NCBI RefSeq assembly: GCF_025960985.1
Contig: NZ_JAOQMX010000017.1
Location: 1-64,000 of the forward strand
Direction: 5' to 3'
DNA: 64,000 nt
From: Flavobacterium psychraerolatum
GTDB lineage: Bacteria; Bacteroidota; Bacteroidia; Flavobacteriales; Flavobacteriaceae
In this document: positions 9,381 through 19,045 of the stretch, one piece after another
Layout of the letters: each line of letters begins with the position of its first letter
Position numbering within the stretch: position 1 is the stretch's first letter
Position numbers and translations under genes: made by a program
Notes under the pieces: generated by a model
Databases searched by the model: none
What the model was told of the DNA's origin: nothing
The model's input: only the letters and a program-made list of their open reading frames with translations

Positions 9381-11014
9381 TTATTTTATTTCTATCGCTC
9401 CCATATCTGGCAAACCGCTTATTTTATTACCTAATATATCTGTGCTTACTTTGAAACCACCTTTTATTCCATAAGTATCTGCAGGGATTAATTCGATATC
9501 GATACCTTTATTTTTGATTAAATCGCTATTTTTCGGAACATAATCTTCTTTGTTTAAACCTCCTTTATTGGCAAACTGAGCGTCTCCATACACTGGCGAA
9601 TTATCGGTAATCATCACCTTAGATGCATCTGGCCAATTGTCTGCTTTTAGATATAAATTATTTTTGAATACCACATTTGGAATAGGACCACTTTCGGGTC
9701 TAAATTGTTTACGCTCATCAAAAGTGGCATGTCCTTCTAGGTAAAAGATATTATTGGCAATAAACACACCACTTACGGTTTTACTAAAACCAGCTTCGGG
9801 ATCAATACCTTCCTTTACATAAATAGTATTGTTGTAGAGGTACGTATTAAAGGGTCCGACTGGTGTTTTTTTATCTCCCACATAACCATTCATTCCAATC
9901 ATTGTTCCTGCTCCAAGAGTTTCCTTGGCTACTTTACGACGAGAACCATCATTTATACTCACATTATAACGGTAGGTACAATTGTAGTTGTTACCCAAAA
10001 TTTCGATAAAACCACCTACGTTGTTTTCGCTAACATTGTACTGAATAATGACATTTTTGTTGTTAAAATCAATATGACAACCTGCAGAATCGCCAGGTCC
10101 ATTAGCATTTCTAAAACTATTGTGTTCTATTAATGCATCCAAGCAGCCCCAAACCCAAAGTCCGCTACCTCGTCCCCATTTACGAGAATCATCAAAGCTT
10201 CCCGAATAATTGGTCTCATTGTTTGTAAATTCGATATTCTTAACCACAGAAGCTTGCATCGCAGGACCACCTGCGCGAAGCACTTTGTTATCAAAAACCT
10301 TGACATTTTGAATGTTTTTATTGTCTTGAGTACTCAAACCGTGGTTCCCTGTAAAACGTATTCCAGAATGCGAAACATTTTCAACCAAGCATTTGGAGAT
10401 GCTGATGTTATTCAACATTGCTTTTACACGACTGTTTACCACTCGTACGCCCCAACCATAGTTTTGATTTCCGTTGCCTGTTAACACTTCTTCTTGTCCG
10501 CGATTAAAACCTTTTTCCTCAAAGTAAACATCATGAATGTAGAGATTTTCAATAGTAATATCTGTGTAATTCCCATCATTTTTGGTTGTTAATAAAATCG
10601 CACAACGCAGGTAACTTGTATTGGGAACATAATTTTCAACCCCACCACCATTGGCGGTAATTTCGATATCTTTTACAGTTATATAACTTCAATTAAAATC
10701 CCATTGAGTTTGCCTTTGGCATCAATAACGGGTTTCTGTGTTCCTTGTCCGTAACTACTTATTAGGATTGGTTTTCCTTCCTTCCCTGCAACAGCCGACA
10801 GTTCGACAGCACCATAAAAGACATCTCCTTTTTTCAATAGCACTTTGTCACCTGCTTTGAGGTTAATAGAAGCAACTTTACTCAAACTCTTTAATGGTTT
10901 TTCTACCGATTTTCCGTTGTTTGAATCGTTTCCGCTTGCGCTAAAATAATAGTCGGTTGCAAATGCATTTAGACTCAAAAAAGCGGCAATACAACTAAAT
11001 GTGATTTTTTTCAT
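9381..11014 (-). pseudogene. Second secreted beta-helix protein, frameshifted
   Basis: The natural start is MKKITFSCIAAFLSLNAFA at 11014 (signal peptide), followed by YYFSASGNDSNNGKSVEKPL, the typical beta-helix enzyme opening. This frame stops at 10679-10681 after GILIEVI. The next frame continues without a gap (YITVKDIEITANGGG, YLRCAILLTTK, IENLYIHDVYFEEKG) and is open to 9381, ending LPDMGAIEIK. A one-base shift near 10680-10690 therefore separates the halves. The coils (KNVIIQYNVSENNVGGF, NTYLYNNTIYV) show a right-handed beta-helix. The family is probably a polysaccharide lyase or glycoside hydrolase. Full length would be about 540 residues. Confidence 0.75.
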
Positions 11015-11195
11015 TTTCTTTATTTTAACATAATTAATTAATTTACAAAATTCAACCACCGAATACAAAATTGCAATATAACCGACTAGATACAAAATAG
11101 ACACCCATAAAAAAAGCGTACTAATAAACATAAAATTAGTTTCTCCAAACCCTGCTAAAGATTATATAACCATTACTGGAATATAAAAAGGAAAT

Positions 11196-11345
11196 AAGAT
11201 AACTTTAAGTGATGCTCTAGGAAGTAAAACATTAGAGTTAACCGCAACAAGTAGCGAGGGAACCTACCCTATCTCACAACTAAAAAAGGGAATTTATTTT
11301 ATAATTGTTGAAAATCATAAACCTACAAAACTTATTATTCAATAA
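11196..11345 (+). pseudogene. Orphan type IX secretion (Por) C-terminal sorting domain
   Basis: Fifty codons (11196-11345, ending TAA) read KITLSDALGSKTLE, GTYPISQLKKGIYFIIV and TKLIIQ, the pattern of type A T9SS sorting domains (compare the GH16 at 36472: SYSIIDPLGRS, VSSLKSGIYFLIL). A stop lies just upstream in frame and no gene body precedes it, so this is the tail of a deleted secreted protein. It lies between the broken beta-helix gene and a MITE. Other bases in 11015-11195 are AT-rich upstream sequence of the beta-helix gene. Confidence 0.7.
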
Positions 11346-11373
11346 GCTACTTAAATAACTTAGTTAATTATCG

Positions 11374-11420
11374 AAAAGAGGCTGTCCCAAAATACATTTG
11401 AGGCAGCCTCTTTGTTTTTT
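11374..11420 (+). terminator. Intrinsic terminator of the lost T9SS-secreted gene
   Basis: GAGGCTG / CAGCCTC stem (11378-11384 with 11404-11410), flanked by an A-run and a T-run. It lies 30 bases after the orphan sorting-domain stop and is a leftover of the deleted transcription unit. Confidence 0.7.
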
Positions 11421-11574
11421 ATGAATTTTATTGAGTTCTATCAAAATTCAAAAATCTATTCGATCCTTGAGGAGTTTATTTATAGGAAATAGTCAAAAAA
11501 CAGGTTTTTATGCTGCTTTTTTTCTAATTAATATTAATTGTTTAAGTACTTATTGTTTCTTTATTTATTATGAA

Positions 11575-11796
11575 CGCGAATCAAGGGTTGAAATACCTCG
11601 TTGGGTTTAGGTTTTCATCCGTCTCTACGAGTGTTTTTTGATAGTAATGCGATAGCATTACTATCAAAAAATGTATCGAGAAGCTACAATAAATGAGGTT
11701 CTCGATACATTTTATTTAAAAAGCTATCGCATTTTTAATAAAAGACTCGAAAAGACGAATTCTTATCCTAAATAGGTAAATCAACCCTTGATTCGC
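11575..11796. mobile_element. MITE-like element with terminal inverted repeats and 8-bp target duplication
   Basis: Perfect 16-bp terminal inverted repeats (GCGAATCAAGGGTTGA at 11576-11591; TCAACCCTTGATTCGC at 11781-11796) bound about 222 bases without coding capacity. The 8-bp word ATTATGAA occurs directly outside both ends (11567-11574 and 11797-11804), as expected for a target-site duplication. Inside are two near-perfect hairpins: TTTTTGATAGTAATGC / GCATTACTATCAAAAA and TGTATCGAGA / TCTCGATACA. The subterminal arms also pair imperfectly, so the whole element could fold into one long branched hairpin. No transposase is nearby, so it would depend on one in trans. Confidence 0.7.
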
Positions 11797-11843
11797 ATTA
11801 TGAATACAAATGTATCAAACCAATTAAAATTCTGATATAAAAA

Positions 11844-12356
11844 ATGGTTTTTAAAGTAACTCAAAAGAATTACTTTCAATCAATTAAAAAAAAGTATATA
11901 CTGAAGCATAGAGAAGAATTGAGAAGACGTTTTAATCGTGATATCACTTTACAACCAAATGAAGTGACCATCACATCATCAGACGAAAACTTTTTGAAAC
12001 AAGCGATTGATATTGTAGAAAAACACATGATGGACACCGAGTTTAGTGTAGAAATGTTGGTAAAAGAAATGAACATCAACCGAAGCAATTTATACTTAAA
12101 AATCAAGGAGTTAACAGGTTTATCTTCAAGTGAATTTATTCGAAATATTCGTTTAAAAAGAGCCGTACAGCTGTTCGAAAAAAGCGATTATTCTGTAAAA
12201 GAAATCATGTACATGACTGGTTTTAACACTGCCTCGTATTTTTCTAAATGATTTAAGAAACAGTTTGGGGTTATCCCGAGTAAATACATTAGACTAAATG
12301 ATGCTGAAAAAGGAAACGACGATGAAGAACAAGACGAACTTAAATCGGAAGATTAA
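11844..12356 (+). pseudogene. AraC-type DNA-binding end of a hybrid two-component (HTCS) regulator
   Basis: The first part resembles the linker and receiver-to-AraC junction of HTCS proteins (LRRRFNRDITLQPNEVTITSSDE), then an AraC domain (FSVEMLVKEMNINRSNLYLKI, IRNIRLKRAVQLFEKS, VKEIMYMTGFNTASYFSK). TGA at 12249-12251 interrupts it where Cys or Trp is usual. The same frame continues FKKQFGVIPSKYIRL to TAA at 12354. The sensor, kinase and receiver domains are absent; the MITE lies only 48 bases upstream. HTCS proteins control polysaccharide utilization loci, so this is the remnant of the local regulator. Confidence 0.8.
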
Positions 12357-12373
12357 TAAGTTATAAATAAAGT

Positions 12374-12416
12374 AAAAGCGGCTATTAAAATTGAATTTAA
12401 TAGCCGCTTTTTTATT
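12374..12416 (+). terminator. Intrinsic terminator after HTCS remnant
   Basis: AAAAGCGGCTATTAAA / TTTAATAGCCGCTTTT stem followed by T-rich sequence, 18 bases after the end of the HTCS remnant. Confidence 0.85.
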
Positions 12417-12496
12417 TTAATAGACTTCTATACAAATCAAAATCTTACATTTAAATTTATTTATTTTAAAATTTTATAAAAACAAAATTATTAAAT

Positions 12497-12532
12497 ACTA
12501 AAAAGGCTATCAAATTGGAAAGCCTTTTTAGT
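12497..12532 (-). terminator. Terminator of the GH2 gene
   Basis: TACTAAAAAGGCT / AGCCTTTTTAGTA stem immediately downstream of the minus-strand GH2 stop codon; it could work in both directions. Confidence 0.75.
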
Positions 12533-12546
12533 ATTTGGATTTTAAT

Positions 12547-15078
12547 TTAAAAACCTTTGGCTTTTGGAGTTTGTATTCCACTTTCGTAGCGTATAGTATT
12601 GTCGCTGTCCAATTCTTTGAAATAATGGTAATAGGAACCATAACCACCATTTTTATTTTCTAAATCCAAACGCTCCTGTTTCCATTCTTTAAAACGTTTT
12701 GAAGCGGCTGCCTGATCTCCAATCAAAAAGAAATAATCATTTTTTGAAATGACGTTTCCACCTTTATCCGTAAGTTCTAAATTTACAAAAAACTTAGATT
12801 TTACAGTTTTCAACACTTTTTCATCAATTGCAAAAAATGATTTAGCACTATTTTCATCAATTGCATTTACAGCAAAATTCTTGTTTAGAACGATGTTTCC
12901 AGAATCATCCTTCACTTCAAATTTAACTTTGCAATCTTTGTATGATTTATAGAAATCATTGATAATCCAAATATTTCCTTTAAAAGCTTCGTTGTTTGAC
13001 CAACGACGTTTGGTAAATTCAAAATTAACCAACAGTGGCTGATATGCTTTTTGTACAAAATAGTACGAATTTTTTGGCTTGCGATAATTATCTACAATTC
13101 CCCATTTCATATCGGGACCGTAAGTGATGTAATGACAAAGTGCGATACCACTCAAACTAGGTTTATCACGACGGAAATGTTCAATACCATTTTGAAAAAT
13201 AATCCCTTGGGCATCTTGAGTGGCATTTACAAATTCTTCTAGAGAACCTTTCATTTCGCTACCAAAAACATCCCAGTTTTGCATACGCAAACGAGTCAAA
13301 TCTGCCCAATGATGTCCCCAACTCAATCCTGGAGGCCACATTTCATTTTCTGGAATAAATTTCTTCAAACTTTCAACCGAAGGAACCGAAGTAATTGCAA
13401 ATTCTGGTACGATTGGAAAACCATCCGCTTTGGTTTGCAACCAATCTTCATGTAACCACTCTCCCATATCATAAAAATATCGCAAGGCATGAATCGCTTC
13501 TTTTGGTTTGAAACCTGCAGCCTGACCAACAGGATCGGTCATTGGTGAATCTGGAACATACGGCAAATCTACATGCGCTTTTAAGGAATCACCCAAACGT
13601 TCCAAGAAATCACGCCCAAATTTTGGATCACGAGTTCTAAACATCATTTCCTCTCCGCCTTCCATCATAATCAACGAAGGATGGTTTCTACGATCCACTA
13701 CAACTTTGACACCTTCATTAAATATTTTAACTAAATTTTTCTCATCTGATGGTATATTTCCTGTACCCAACGGAATAATATCCTGCCAAACCGTCATCCC
13801 CATTTCGTCGCAATATTGATAAAATTCTGGAACTTCGGGAGGGTGCCATCCAAAAATACGAATGTTATTCATATTCATTTCTTTGGCCAAACGAATCAAT
13901 TCTTTGTAGTCACTTTTTTCAGTACGTCCCACAAAAATATTTGGTGGTCCACCCCAACAAGCAGAACGAATAAAATGGAATTTTCCGTTGATATAAGTAG
14001 ACCTAGGAAAAGTCACATCAACATCTTTCTTGAAACCAGGATTCCACTTTGAGGTCACTTCACGTATTCCAAAAGTAGTTTCTTTTACATCTTGATTTGC
14101 ATTTCCATCTTTGATAGAAATCTTGGATTGGTATAAATTTTGGTCACCTAAATCCCATGGCCACCATAATTTTGGGTCTTTAATATGTACATTTTGACTC
14201 AGCTTGTGAACTCCCGGTGCGATGGTCTTTTTGAAATCAAATCTCATTTCATTCATTTTGAAGTTCTTCCCATTTAGAGAACCTTCAAATGTAATTTCTT
14301 TGGCTTGACTAGTAGTGTTTTCAACAGTTAATTCCATATTGACGTCAGCAGAACCATTTTTATTTAGTTTTGTATGAGCATAAACATCCGTAAAACGAAC
14401 TTTTCCAGTACGTACCATTTTCACAGGTCCTACAATTCCGATTGGAGTAATATCTCTCCAGTAATCACCAAACCATGGTGTCTTTTTACCTGCTACAAAA
14501 GCATTTACTTGAGGTGGAGTATCAAGCTTTACTACTAACATGTTTCTCCCTTTAAGAAAATCCCATTTGTGAATTCTCAAGTATTCATTTACATTGAATG
14601 AAAAACGTGAAAATACTCCTTCATGTTTACCTAAATAATGGCCGTTTAACCATACTTCACAACCGTAATCGACACTTTCAAAAACTATATCAACCACTTG
14701 GTTTTCTACGCCCTCGGTAACGCTAAATTGCAACGCGTACCACCACTCATATTGCTGTACCCATTGTGCTTTGACGCTATTACGACCAAAATGTGGATCA
14801 TCTATGACCCCTGCTTTCCACAAATCGGTGTAAACATCACCAGGAACTTTTGCATTATTCCATACCAAGGTTTCGATATCCTCTGCTGGTAGTTTATGCA
14901 GACCTTTTTTTACCCCTTCACCCGGAAGCATCATTTTAAATCGCCATCTCATTCCGTTCAAATCGGTAACCTGCTCATTTGTTTTCTCCAAAGATAGAGT
15001 CGTGTTAGGCTGGGCTACTGTAAGAGTAACGGAGCCTAGAGCAACAAAAATTGCAAAAAGCTTTCTAATGTTTTTCAT
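12547..15078 (-). CDS. GH2 family glycoside hydrolase (beta-mannosidase-like subgroup)
   Basis: The 843-residue product has a signal peptide (cleavage near TVAQ) and the GH2 order: sugar-binding jelly roll (FESVDYGCEVWLNGHYLGKHEG), Ig-like domain, then TIM barrel (NNIRIFGWHPPEVPEFYQYCDEMGMTVWQD). The usual catalytic NE appears here as EGGEEM (near residue 475). The nucleophile is probably the Glu of VPEFA (near 558), as in beta-mannosidase and exo-glucosaminidase relatives. The substrate is not readable. A 31-bp operator shared with the IclR locus lies 50 bases upstream, which ties it to the CoA-dependent operons rather than to the GH16/GH29 cluster. Confidence 0.85.
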   Translation of the reverse strand: MKNIRKLFAIFVALGSVTLTVAQPNTTLSLEKTNEQVTDLNGMRWRFKMMLPGEGVKKGLHKLPAEDIETLVWNNAKVPGDVYTDLWKAGVIDDPHFGRNSVKAQWVQQYEWWYALQFSVTEGVENQVVDIVFESVDYGCEVWLNGHYLGKHEGVFSRFSFNVNEYLRIHKWDFLKGRNMLVVKLDTPPQVNAFVAGKKTPWFGDYWRDITPIGIVGPVKMVRTGKVRFTDVYAHTKLNKNGSADVNMELTVENTTSQAKEITFEGSLNGKNFKMNEMRFDFKKTIAPGVHKLSQNVHIKDPKLWWPWDLGDQNLYQSKISIKDGNANQDVKETTFGIREVTSKWNPGFKKDVDVTFPRSTYINGKFHFIRSACWGGPPNIFVGRTEKSDYKELIRLAKEMNMNNIRIFGWHPPEVPEFYQYCDEMGMTVWQDIIPLGTGNIPSDEKNLVKIFNEGVKVVVDRRNHPSLIMMEGGEEMMFRTRDPKFGRDFLERLGDSLKAHVDLPYVPDSPMTDPVGQAAGFKPKEAIHALRYFYDMGEWLHEDWLQTKADGFPIVPEFAITSVPSVESLKKFIPENEMWPPGLSWGHHWADLTRLRMQNWDVFGSEMKGSLEEFVNATQDAQGIIFQNGIEHFRRDKPSLSGIALCHYITYGPDMKWGIVDNYRKPKNSYYFVQKAYQPLLVNFEFTKRRWSNNEAFKGNIWIINDFYKSYKDCKVKFEVKDDSGNIVLNKNFAVNAIDENSAKSFFAIDEKVLKTVKSKFFVNLELTDKGGNVISKNDYFFLIGDQAAASKRFKEWKQERLDLENKNGGYGSYYHYFKELDSDNTIRYESGIQTPKAKGF

Positions 15079-15127
15079 ACAATATAGTTTTAGTTGATTA
15101 AATAAAGTTCAAATTTACGAAATATAT

Positions 15128-15158
15128 TTCATATGTAAACTATAAATTTATATATGAA
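15128..15158. promoter_or_regulatory. 31-bp IclR-type operator upstream of GH2
   Basis: TTCATATGTA (15128-15137), 11 bases, TATATATGAA (15149-15158). Arms and spacing match those at 24904-24934 and 18604-18634. On the minus strand a possible -7 box TAAATTTG lies at 15117-15110, which would put the operator over the -33 region of the GH2 promoter. Confidence 0.65.
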
Positions 15159-15217
15159 TATTTATATTTTATTTAAAGGTTTATTTTTTTGTTAAAACCT
15201 ATTTAAGTGTAAAACAA

Positions 15218-16249
15218 TTACACTATGGCATTACCATAAGCTACCGCAATAATTCCAATAGACATTATAGTTAATCCTGCAAACAACCAATTTTTACTTT
15301 GTGCTCCTGCCTTGTTCCATTCACCAGTAAAAAAACCTAAAAGATTGGCAACCATTATACAACCAGTTTGAAAAATGGCAAATCCAACTGAGGTTCCCAA
15401 AGGCCCTAATTCATAAGCACCCAAACCGTATATAATTAATGAAGCACAATATACAATTGCCATAACCAATAAAAGAACTAAATTTTTTGAGCTATCCGCT
15501 ACTTTAAAATTAGACCAACTATTATTTTTTGATAATTGATTACTAAAATAGATCACCGTTGCAATTCCGCTACCTATAAACGAAGGCAACATCACGGCAA
15601 TACGAGCAATCCAAGGTTGGTTACCAAATTGTTCTTGCGAAATTTGACCAATATGTCCCAAATTATCAGCCACATGATAGGAAAGATTAAAACCCGCCGC
15701 ACAAATTCCGCCAATTACACAAAGGATAATTCCGTTTCTCATTTTATTTGGGTTGATATTGGTTTTGTCAGCTTCACTATTTTCAAATTTTTCTCGCAAT
15801 AATCCCGCTTTTCCGTTGGCTATAATTCCGATCATGATGATGAAAATTCCTCCTAGAATCACCATGCCACCCGGAGTTCCTATTTTGTCGGCACTTCCCA
15901 TAAAAAATGGCAACAAAGAGCCAGACAAGGTTCCTACTCCAATTAAAAGTGAAAAACCCAGAGCCATTCCGATTTTAGAAATACTTATTCCCCATAACAA
16001 ATTCCCGATTCCCCATAGAATACTCAGTCCTAAAATCAGTAAAAATAATGAAGAGGATACTTGGCTATACGTTTCTATTAACCCATCTACAAGTGCAAAA
16101 GCAGAAATAACAGGTACGACAAACATGGCCAGTACCCAAAAAACACCCCAGGTATTTTCGATAGCGTAATTTTTTACATATTTACTTGGCAAGGCGTAAA
16201 AACCTAGCATAACAGCGGCCATCAAGACCCAAAAGATTCCTATTCCCAT
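15218..16249 (-). CDS. RhaT-family sugar/H+ symporter
   Basis: The 343-residue integral membrane protein has about ten hydrophobic segments. It starts MGIGIFWVLMAAVMLGFYALPSKYVK and carries the inner GKAGLLREKFEN loop typical of the RhaT family (inner-membrane proton symporters). It is the last gene of a minus-strand series: enoyl-CoA hydratase, aldehyde dehydrogenase, transporter. A hairpin in the 95-base gap before it may reduce read-through. Paralogues at 1-620 and 24966-26018 are diverged. The likely cargo is a deoxy sugar or sugar acid feeding the neighbouring enzymes; rhamnose itself should not be assumed. Confidence 0.88.
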   Translation of the reverse strand: MGIGIFWVLMAAVMLGFYALPSKYVKNYAIENTWGVFWVLAMFVVPVISAFALVDGLIETYSQVSSSLFLLILGLSILWGIGNLLWGISISKIGMALGFSLLIGVGTLSGSLLPFFMGSADKIGTPGGMVILGGIFIIMIGIIANGKAGLLREKFENSEADKTNINPNKMRNGIILCVIGGICAAGFNLSYHVADNLGHIGQISQEQFGNQPWIARIAVMLPSFIGSGIATVIYFSNQLSKNNSWSNFKVADSSKNLVLLLVMAIVYCASLIIYGLGAYELGPLGTSVGFAIFQTGCIMVANLLGFFTGEWNKAGAQSKNWLFAGLTIMSIGIIAVAYGNAIV

Positions 16250-16286
16250 AGATATTATAGTTATTGGTTGTTATTTTTATAAAAAA

Positions 16287-16326
16287 ACCATTAGAAACGG
16301 CATATTTGGTTTATCTCTAATGGTTA
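16287..16326 (-). terminator. Hairpin between aldehyde dehydrogenase and transporter genes
   Basis: AACCATTAGA / TCTAATGGTT stem with a 20-base loop. On the minus strand it is followed by a T-run, so it may be an intrinsic (perhaps partial) terminator inside the operon. Confidence 0.55.
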
Positions 16327-16344
16327 TTGAGTTGTTTATCTATT

Positions 16345-17802
16345 TTAATCGTTGTAATCTAGGTAAACTGTTCTTTTTTGCAAGAAACCTTCAATACCAT
16401 AAATGCCGTCCTCTCCTCCAATCCCAGAAGTTTTGTGACCGGAATGGTATCCTTGAATGTAGCCTACAATTCCGCGATTTATGAATATCGTTCCTACTTG
16501 CATTTGGTCAATCGCAGTCATATGGCGCTTGTAATTGTTGGTATATAGATATGCAGATAGTCCTTCTTCACGAGCATTGGTTAAAGCCAGTGCTTCTTCA
16601 AAACCAGAAACTTTCATAATGGGTAAAACTGGACCAAATATCTCTTCTTGCATGGTAACATGATCGTTTTTGACGTTTGTCAAAATGGTTGGTTCGTACC
16701 AGTTTCCTTTTTCGAACATAGCTCCATCAGGACGTTTTCCACCCAAAACCAATTCTGCTCCTTGCTCAATATTCTTTTTCACCAAGCCATCAATCCGCTC
16801 CATACCTAACGAACTTACTCCAGGGCCCATATTTACAGAAGTATCAAAAGGATCACCCACTTTTATTTCTTTCACTCTTTTGATTAATTTATCGGTGAAC
16901 TCATCGGCTATTTTTTCATCAACCATCACCATTTCGTTACAAATACAAACTTGTCCACAGTTAGCGTAGCGAGAAATAGCTGCTGCTTCGACCGCTTTTT
17001 CAATATCGGCATCGTCACAAACAATAAAAGGTGCTTTTCCTCCTAATTCTAATGTCAAAGCCGTAACATTATGCGCTACTGCTTTGTAAATCCCTCTTCC
17101 AGCACGCGTGCTACCGGTTAAACTCACCAATTTGGTAATCGGACTTTCAACTAATAACGAAGCTGCTTCGGCATTTTGAGTTACAACCATATTCACCACT
17201 CCCTTTGGAACTCCTACTTCATGCACCAAGCGACAAAATTCTGATGCCGTGACTGGTGTCAATTCATGCGGTTTAATAATCATAGTATTTCCTGTAACCA
17301 AAGCTGGTCCTACTTTTCGACCAATCAAAGCCAAAGGAAAATTAAAAGCACACAAACCTACAGTAACTCCGTAAGGTACTTTGTAGATTGCTAAATGTTC
17401 GTTTTTATTTTCAGAAGGAAACATAGAACCTTGAATTCGACGTGCGGCTTCGGCATTATATGTTAAATACTGAATCGTTCCATCTACTTCGCCTTGTGCT
17501 TCTGGAAATGTTTTTCCTTGCTCTAAAACCAATAGTTTGGCAAAATGATCGCGTTCTTCTTTCAATTTGTCAGCAATAGCAAACAAATATAACGCACGTT
17601 GGTGTGCTGGTGTCAATTGCCATGCGAGCTGCGCTTTTTCTGAAGATTCTAAGGCGTATTGCACATCTTCTTTCGAACAAGCGGTTACCGTTGCAAAAAC
17701 TTCCAGATTAGCTGGATTTTCTACTTTAATACTATCGCGAGTCGAAGAATCTAACCATTCTCCGTTGATGTAACATTTGTAATGTTGAATATTTTGGTTC
17801 AT
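16345..17802 (-). CDS. NAD(P)+-dependent aldehyde dehydrogenase, AldA-like
   Basis: The 485-residue length is standard for the ALDH superfamily. Visible are the oxyanion and cofactor segments ([34 protein letters not shown]), the general base E252 in LELGGKAP and the catalytic C286 in NCGQVC. The C-terminus ([26 protein letters not shown]) resembles E. coli lactaldehyde/glycolaldehyde dehydrogenase AldA. It would oxidise a small hydroxyaldehyde or sugar aldehyde to the acid in the cytoplasm. It starts 10 bases after the hydratase stop, so it is cotranscribed under the 18604 operator. The precise aldehyde is unknown; lactaldehyde from deoxy-sugar breakdown is plausible. Confidence 0.85.
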   Translation of the reverse strand: MNQNIQHYKCYINGEWLDSSTRDSIKVENPANLEVFATVTACSKEDVQYALESSEKAQLAWQLTPAHQRALYLFAIADKLKEERDHFAKLLVLEQGKTFPEAQGEVDGTIQYLTYNAEAARRIQGSMFPSENKNEHLAIYKVPYGVTVGLCAFNFPLALIGRKVGPALVTGNTMIIKPHELTPVTASEFCRLVHEVGVPKGVVNMVVTQNAEAASLLVESPITKLVSLTGSTRAGRGIYKAVAHNVTALTLELGGKAPFIVCDDADIEKAVEAAAISRYANCGQVCICNEMVMVDEKIADEFTDKLIKRVKEIKVGDPFDTSVNMGPGVSSLGMERIDGLVKKNIEQGAELVLGGKRPDGAMFEKGNWYEPTILTNVKNDHVTMQEEIFGPVLPIMKVSGFEEALALTNAREEGLSAYLYTNNYKRHMTAIDQMQVGTIFINRGIVGYIQGYHSGHKTSGIGGEDGIYGIEGFLQKRTVYLDYND

Positions 17803-17812
17803 TTTGATATAG

Positions 17813-18583
17813 TTATTTAAAATTAGGCGTTCTTTTTTCGATAAAGGCTTTAAAACCTTCTATTCCATCTGGCGTTTCATATAATGGATTAACTAGAGCA
17901 GTTTCTAGTTGCAAAGCTTGTTGTAGATTCATCCCTTGACTTTCAATAGTAAATTTCTTAATGCTTGCCATCGCTTCTCCTGCGCCAGAGGCTAAATTTT
18001 TACAATAGTCTAAAACATCCTTTTCGAAAGTATCCGCAGGATATAAGTGATTGATTAGTCCGAATTGATGTGCCGTTACGGCATTAATCGTGTTTCCAGT
18101 TACGAGCAATTCCATTGCGCGACTGTAACCAATAAGAGTAATTAATCGAACTGTTCCTCCATTTCCAGGAATCAGTCCAAGTTTAATTTCTGGAAGACCA
18201 ATAAGATAATTTCCTTGAGAGGCTAATCGAATGTCGCAAACCATAGCCAATTCCAATCCACCGCCTAGAATATGACCTCTAAAAGCTGCAATGAAAATTT
18301 TTGTACTTGTGCTTATTAAATGACAAACACGACGAGCGGCCACAACCATTTCTTTATTTTGTTCTACAGTATTGCTGCCAAAAACTTTGATATCGGCACC
18401 TGCGCAAAAAAACTTTTCGGATGCGCTGTTGATTAACACAACTTTTATAGTTTGATCTTGCTTAATTTTTTCAATCGTATCTCCTAATGCTGTCAAGAAA
18501 TTCAATTCGTAACTATTTGCAGGTGGTTTGTTTAAGGTGATAGTGGTAAGCGCTCCGTTCTGTGAGCAGATAATTGAATCCAT
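17813..18583 (-). CDS. Enoyl-CoA hydratase/isomerase family protein
   Basis: The 256-residue crotonase-fold protein has the oxyanion-hole segments [14 protein letters not shown] and [13 protein letters not shown]. Both glutamates needed for hydration are present: one in GGGLELAM (E144 of rat crotonase) and one in [14 protein letters not shown] (E164). It is therefore competent as a true enoyl-CoA hydratase, not only as an isomerase. It is the first gene of a three-gene operon, with a 31-bp operator upstream. Along with the MaoC-type hydratase at 32319 and the CoA-transferases at 27308-29607 it points to a CoA-thioester pathway. Confidence 0.85.
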   Translation of the reverse strand: MDSIICSQNGALTTITLNKPPANSYELNFLTALGDTIEKIKQDQTIKVVLINSASEKFFCAGADIKVFGSNTVEQNKEMVVAARRVCHLISTSTKIFIAAFRGHILGGGLELAMVCDIRLASQGNYLIGLPEIKLGLIPGNGGTVRLITLIGYSRAMELLVTGNTINAVTAHQFGLINHLYPADTFEKDVLDYCKNLASGAGEAMASIKKFTIESQGMNLQQALQLETALVNPLYETPDGIEGFKAFIEKRTPNFK

Positions 18584-18603
18584 CTTTTAATTGTTAATTA
18601 GTA

Positions 18604-18634
18604 TTTATGTGTAAAAATACTATTTATATATGAA
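18604..18634. promoter_or_regulatory. 31-bp IclR-type operator upstream of the hydratase operon
   Basis: TTTATGTGTA (18604-18613), 11 bases, TATATATGAA (18625-18634). On the minus strand the layout is TTG, 4 bases, TTCATATATA, 5 bases, TATTTTTA. That is the same TTG-N4-arm-N5-box geometry as at 24897-24926, so the site would overlap the space between -33 and -7. Confidence 0.65.
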
Positions 18635-18734
18635 TTATCAATAAGATTTATATAGACAATAACTAGACATTAGCCTAACTTGGGCAAATACTACCCGATT
18701 TAAGATTTTGTTGTATTTGACATAAAGCTGGTCT

Positions 18735-18900
18735 AATCCAAACTACATCTTTTTTTTTTTTACAAATAAGACAAATAAGCTTTTCTTCGCTTCAAATTTT
18801 AAACTAATAATGAAAGGAAATTAATAAACTGAGTCGCTTAAATACAACAAACCTAACGCAAGCAAAATCGACAAAGTTTGTCGTTGTGAAAGAATTGCAA
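18735..18900. repeat. Diverged copy of the 21.9-22.8 kb repeat
   Basis: Shared words in the same order as in the array at 21882-22850: AACTACATC plus a T-run, AAGCTTTTCTTCGCTT, GAGTCGCTTAAATACAACAA, and GCAAGCAAAATCGACAAAG followed by TTTGTCGTT. The gap 18584-19045 otherwise holds only the operator and a terminator. Confidence 0.55.
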
Positions 18901-18978
18901 TACGCACTGAAATCATCTCATATTTTGACCAAAAAACTCCTGATATAAAACAAAATACCAACCAAAAAAACGCAAAAA

Positions 18979-19015
18979 AAAACGACTTGGCCTAAACATT
19001 AAACCAAGTCGTTTT
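18979..19015 (-). terminator. Terminator after the beta-propeller gene
   Basis: AAAACGACTTGG / CCAAGTCGTTTT stem followed on the minus strand by T-rich sequence, 30 bases past the stop of the gene at 19046. Confidence 0.8.
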
Positions 19016-19045
19016 ATAATACTCACTTATCTTTTAAACGATATA

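Noticed and set aside
11575..11796. Retron-like or structured RNA interpretation of the element with nested hairpins
   Set aside because: No reverse transcriptase is nearby, and the 8-bp duplication on both sides fits a MITE better.
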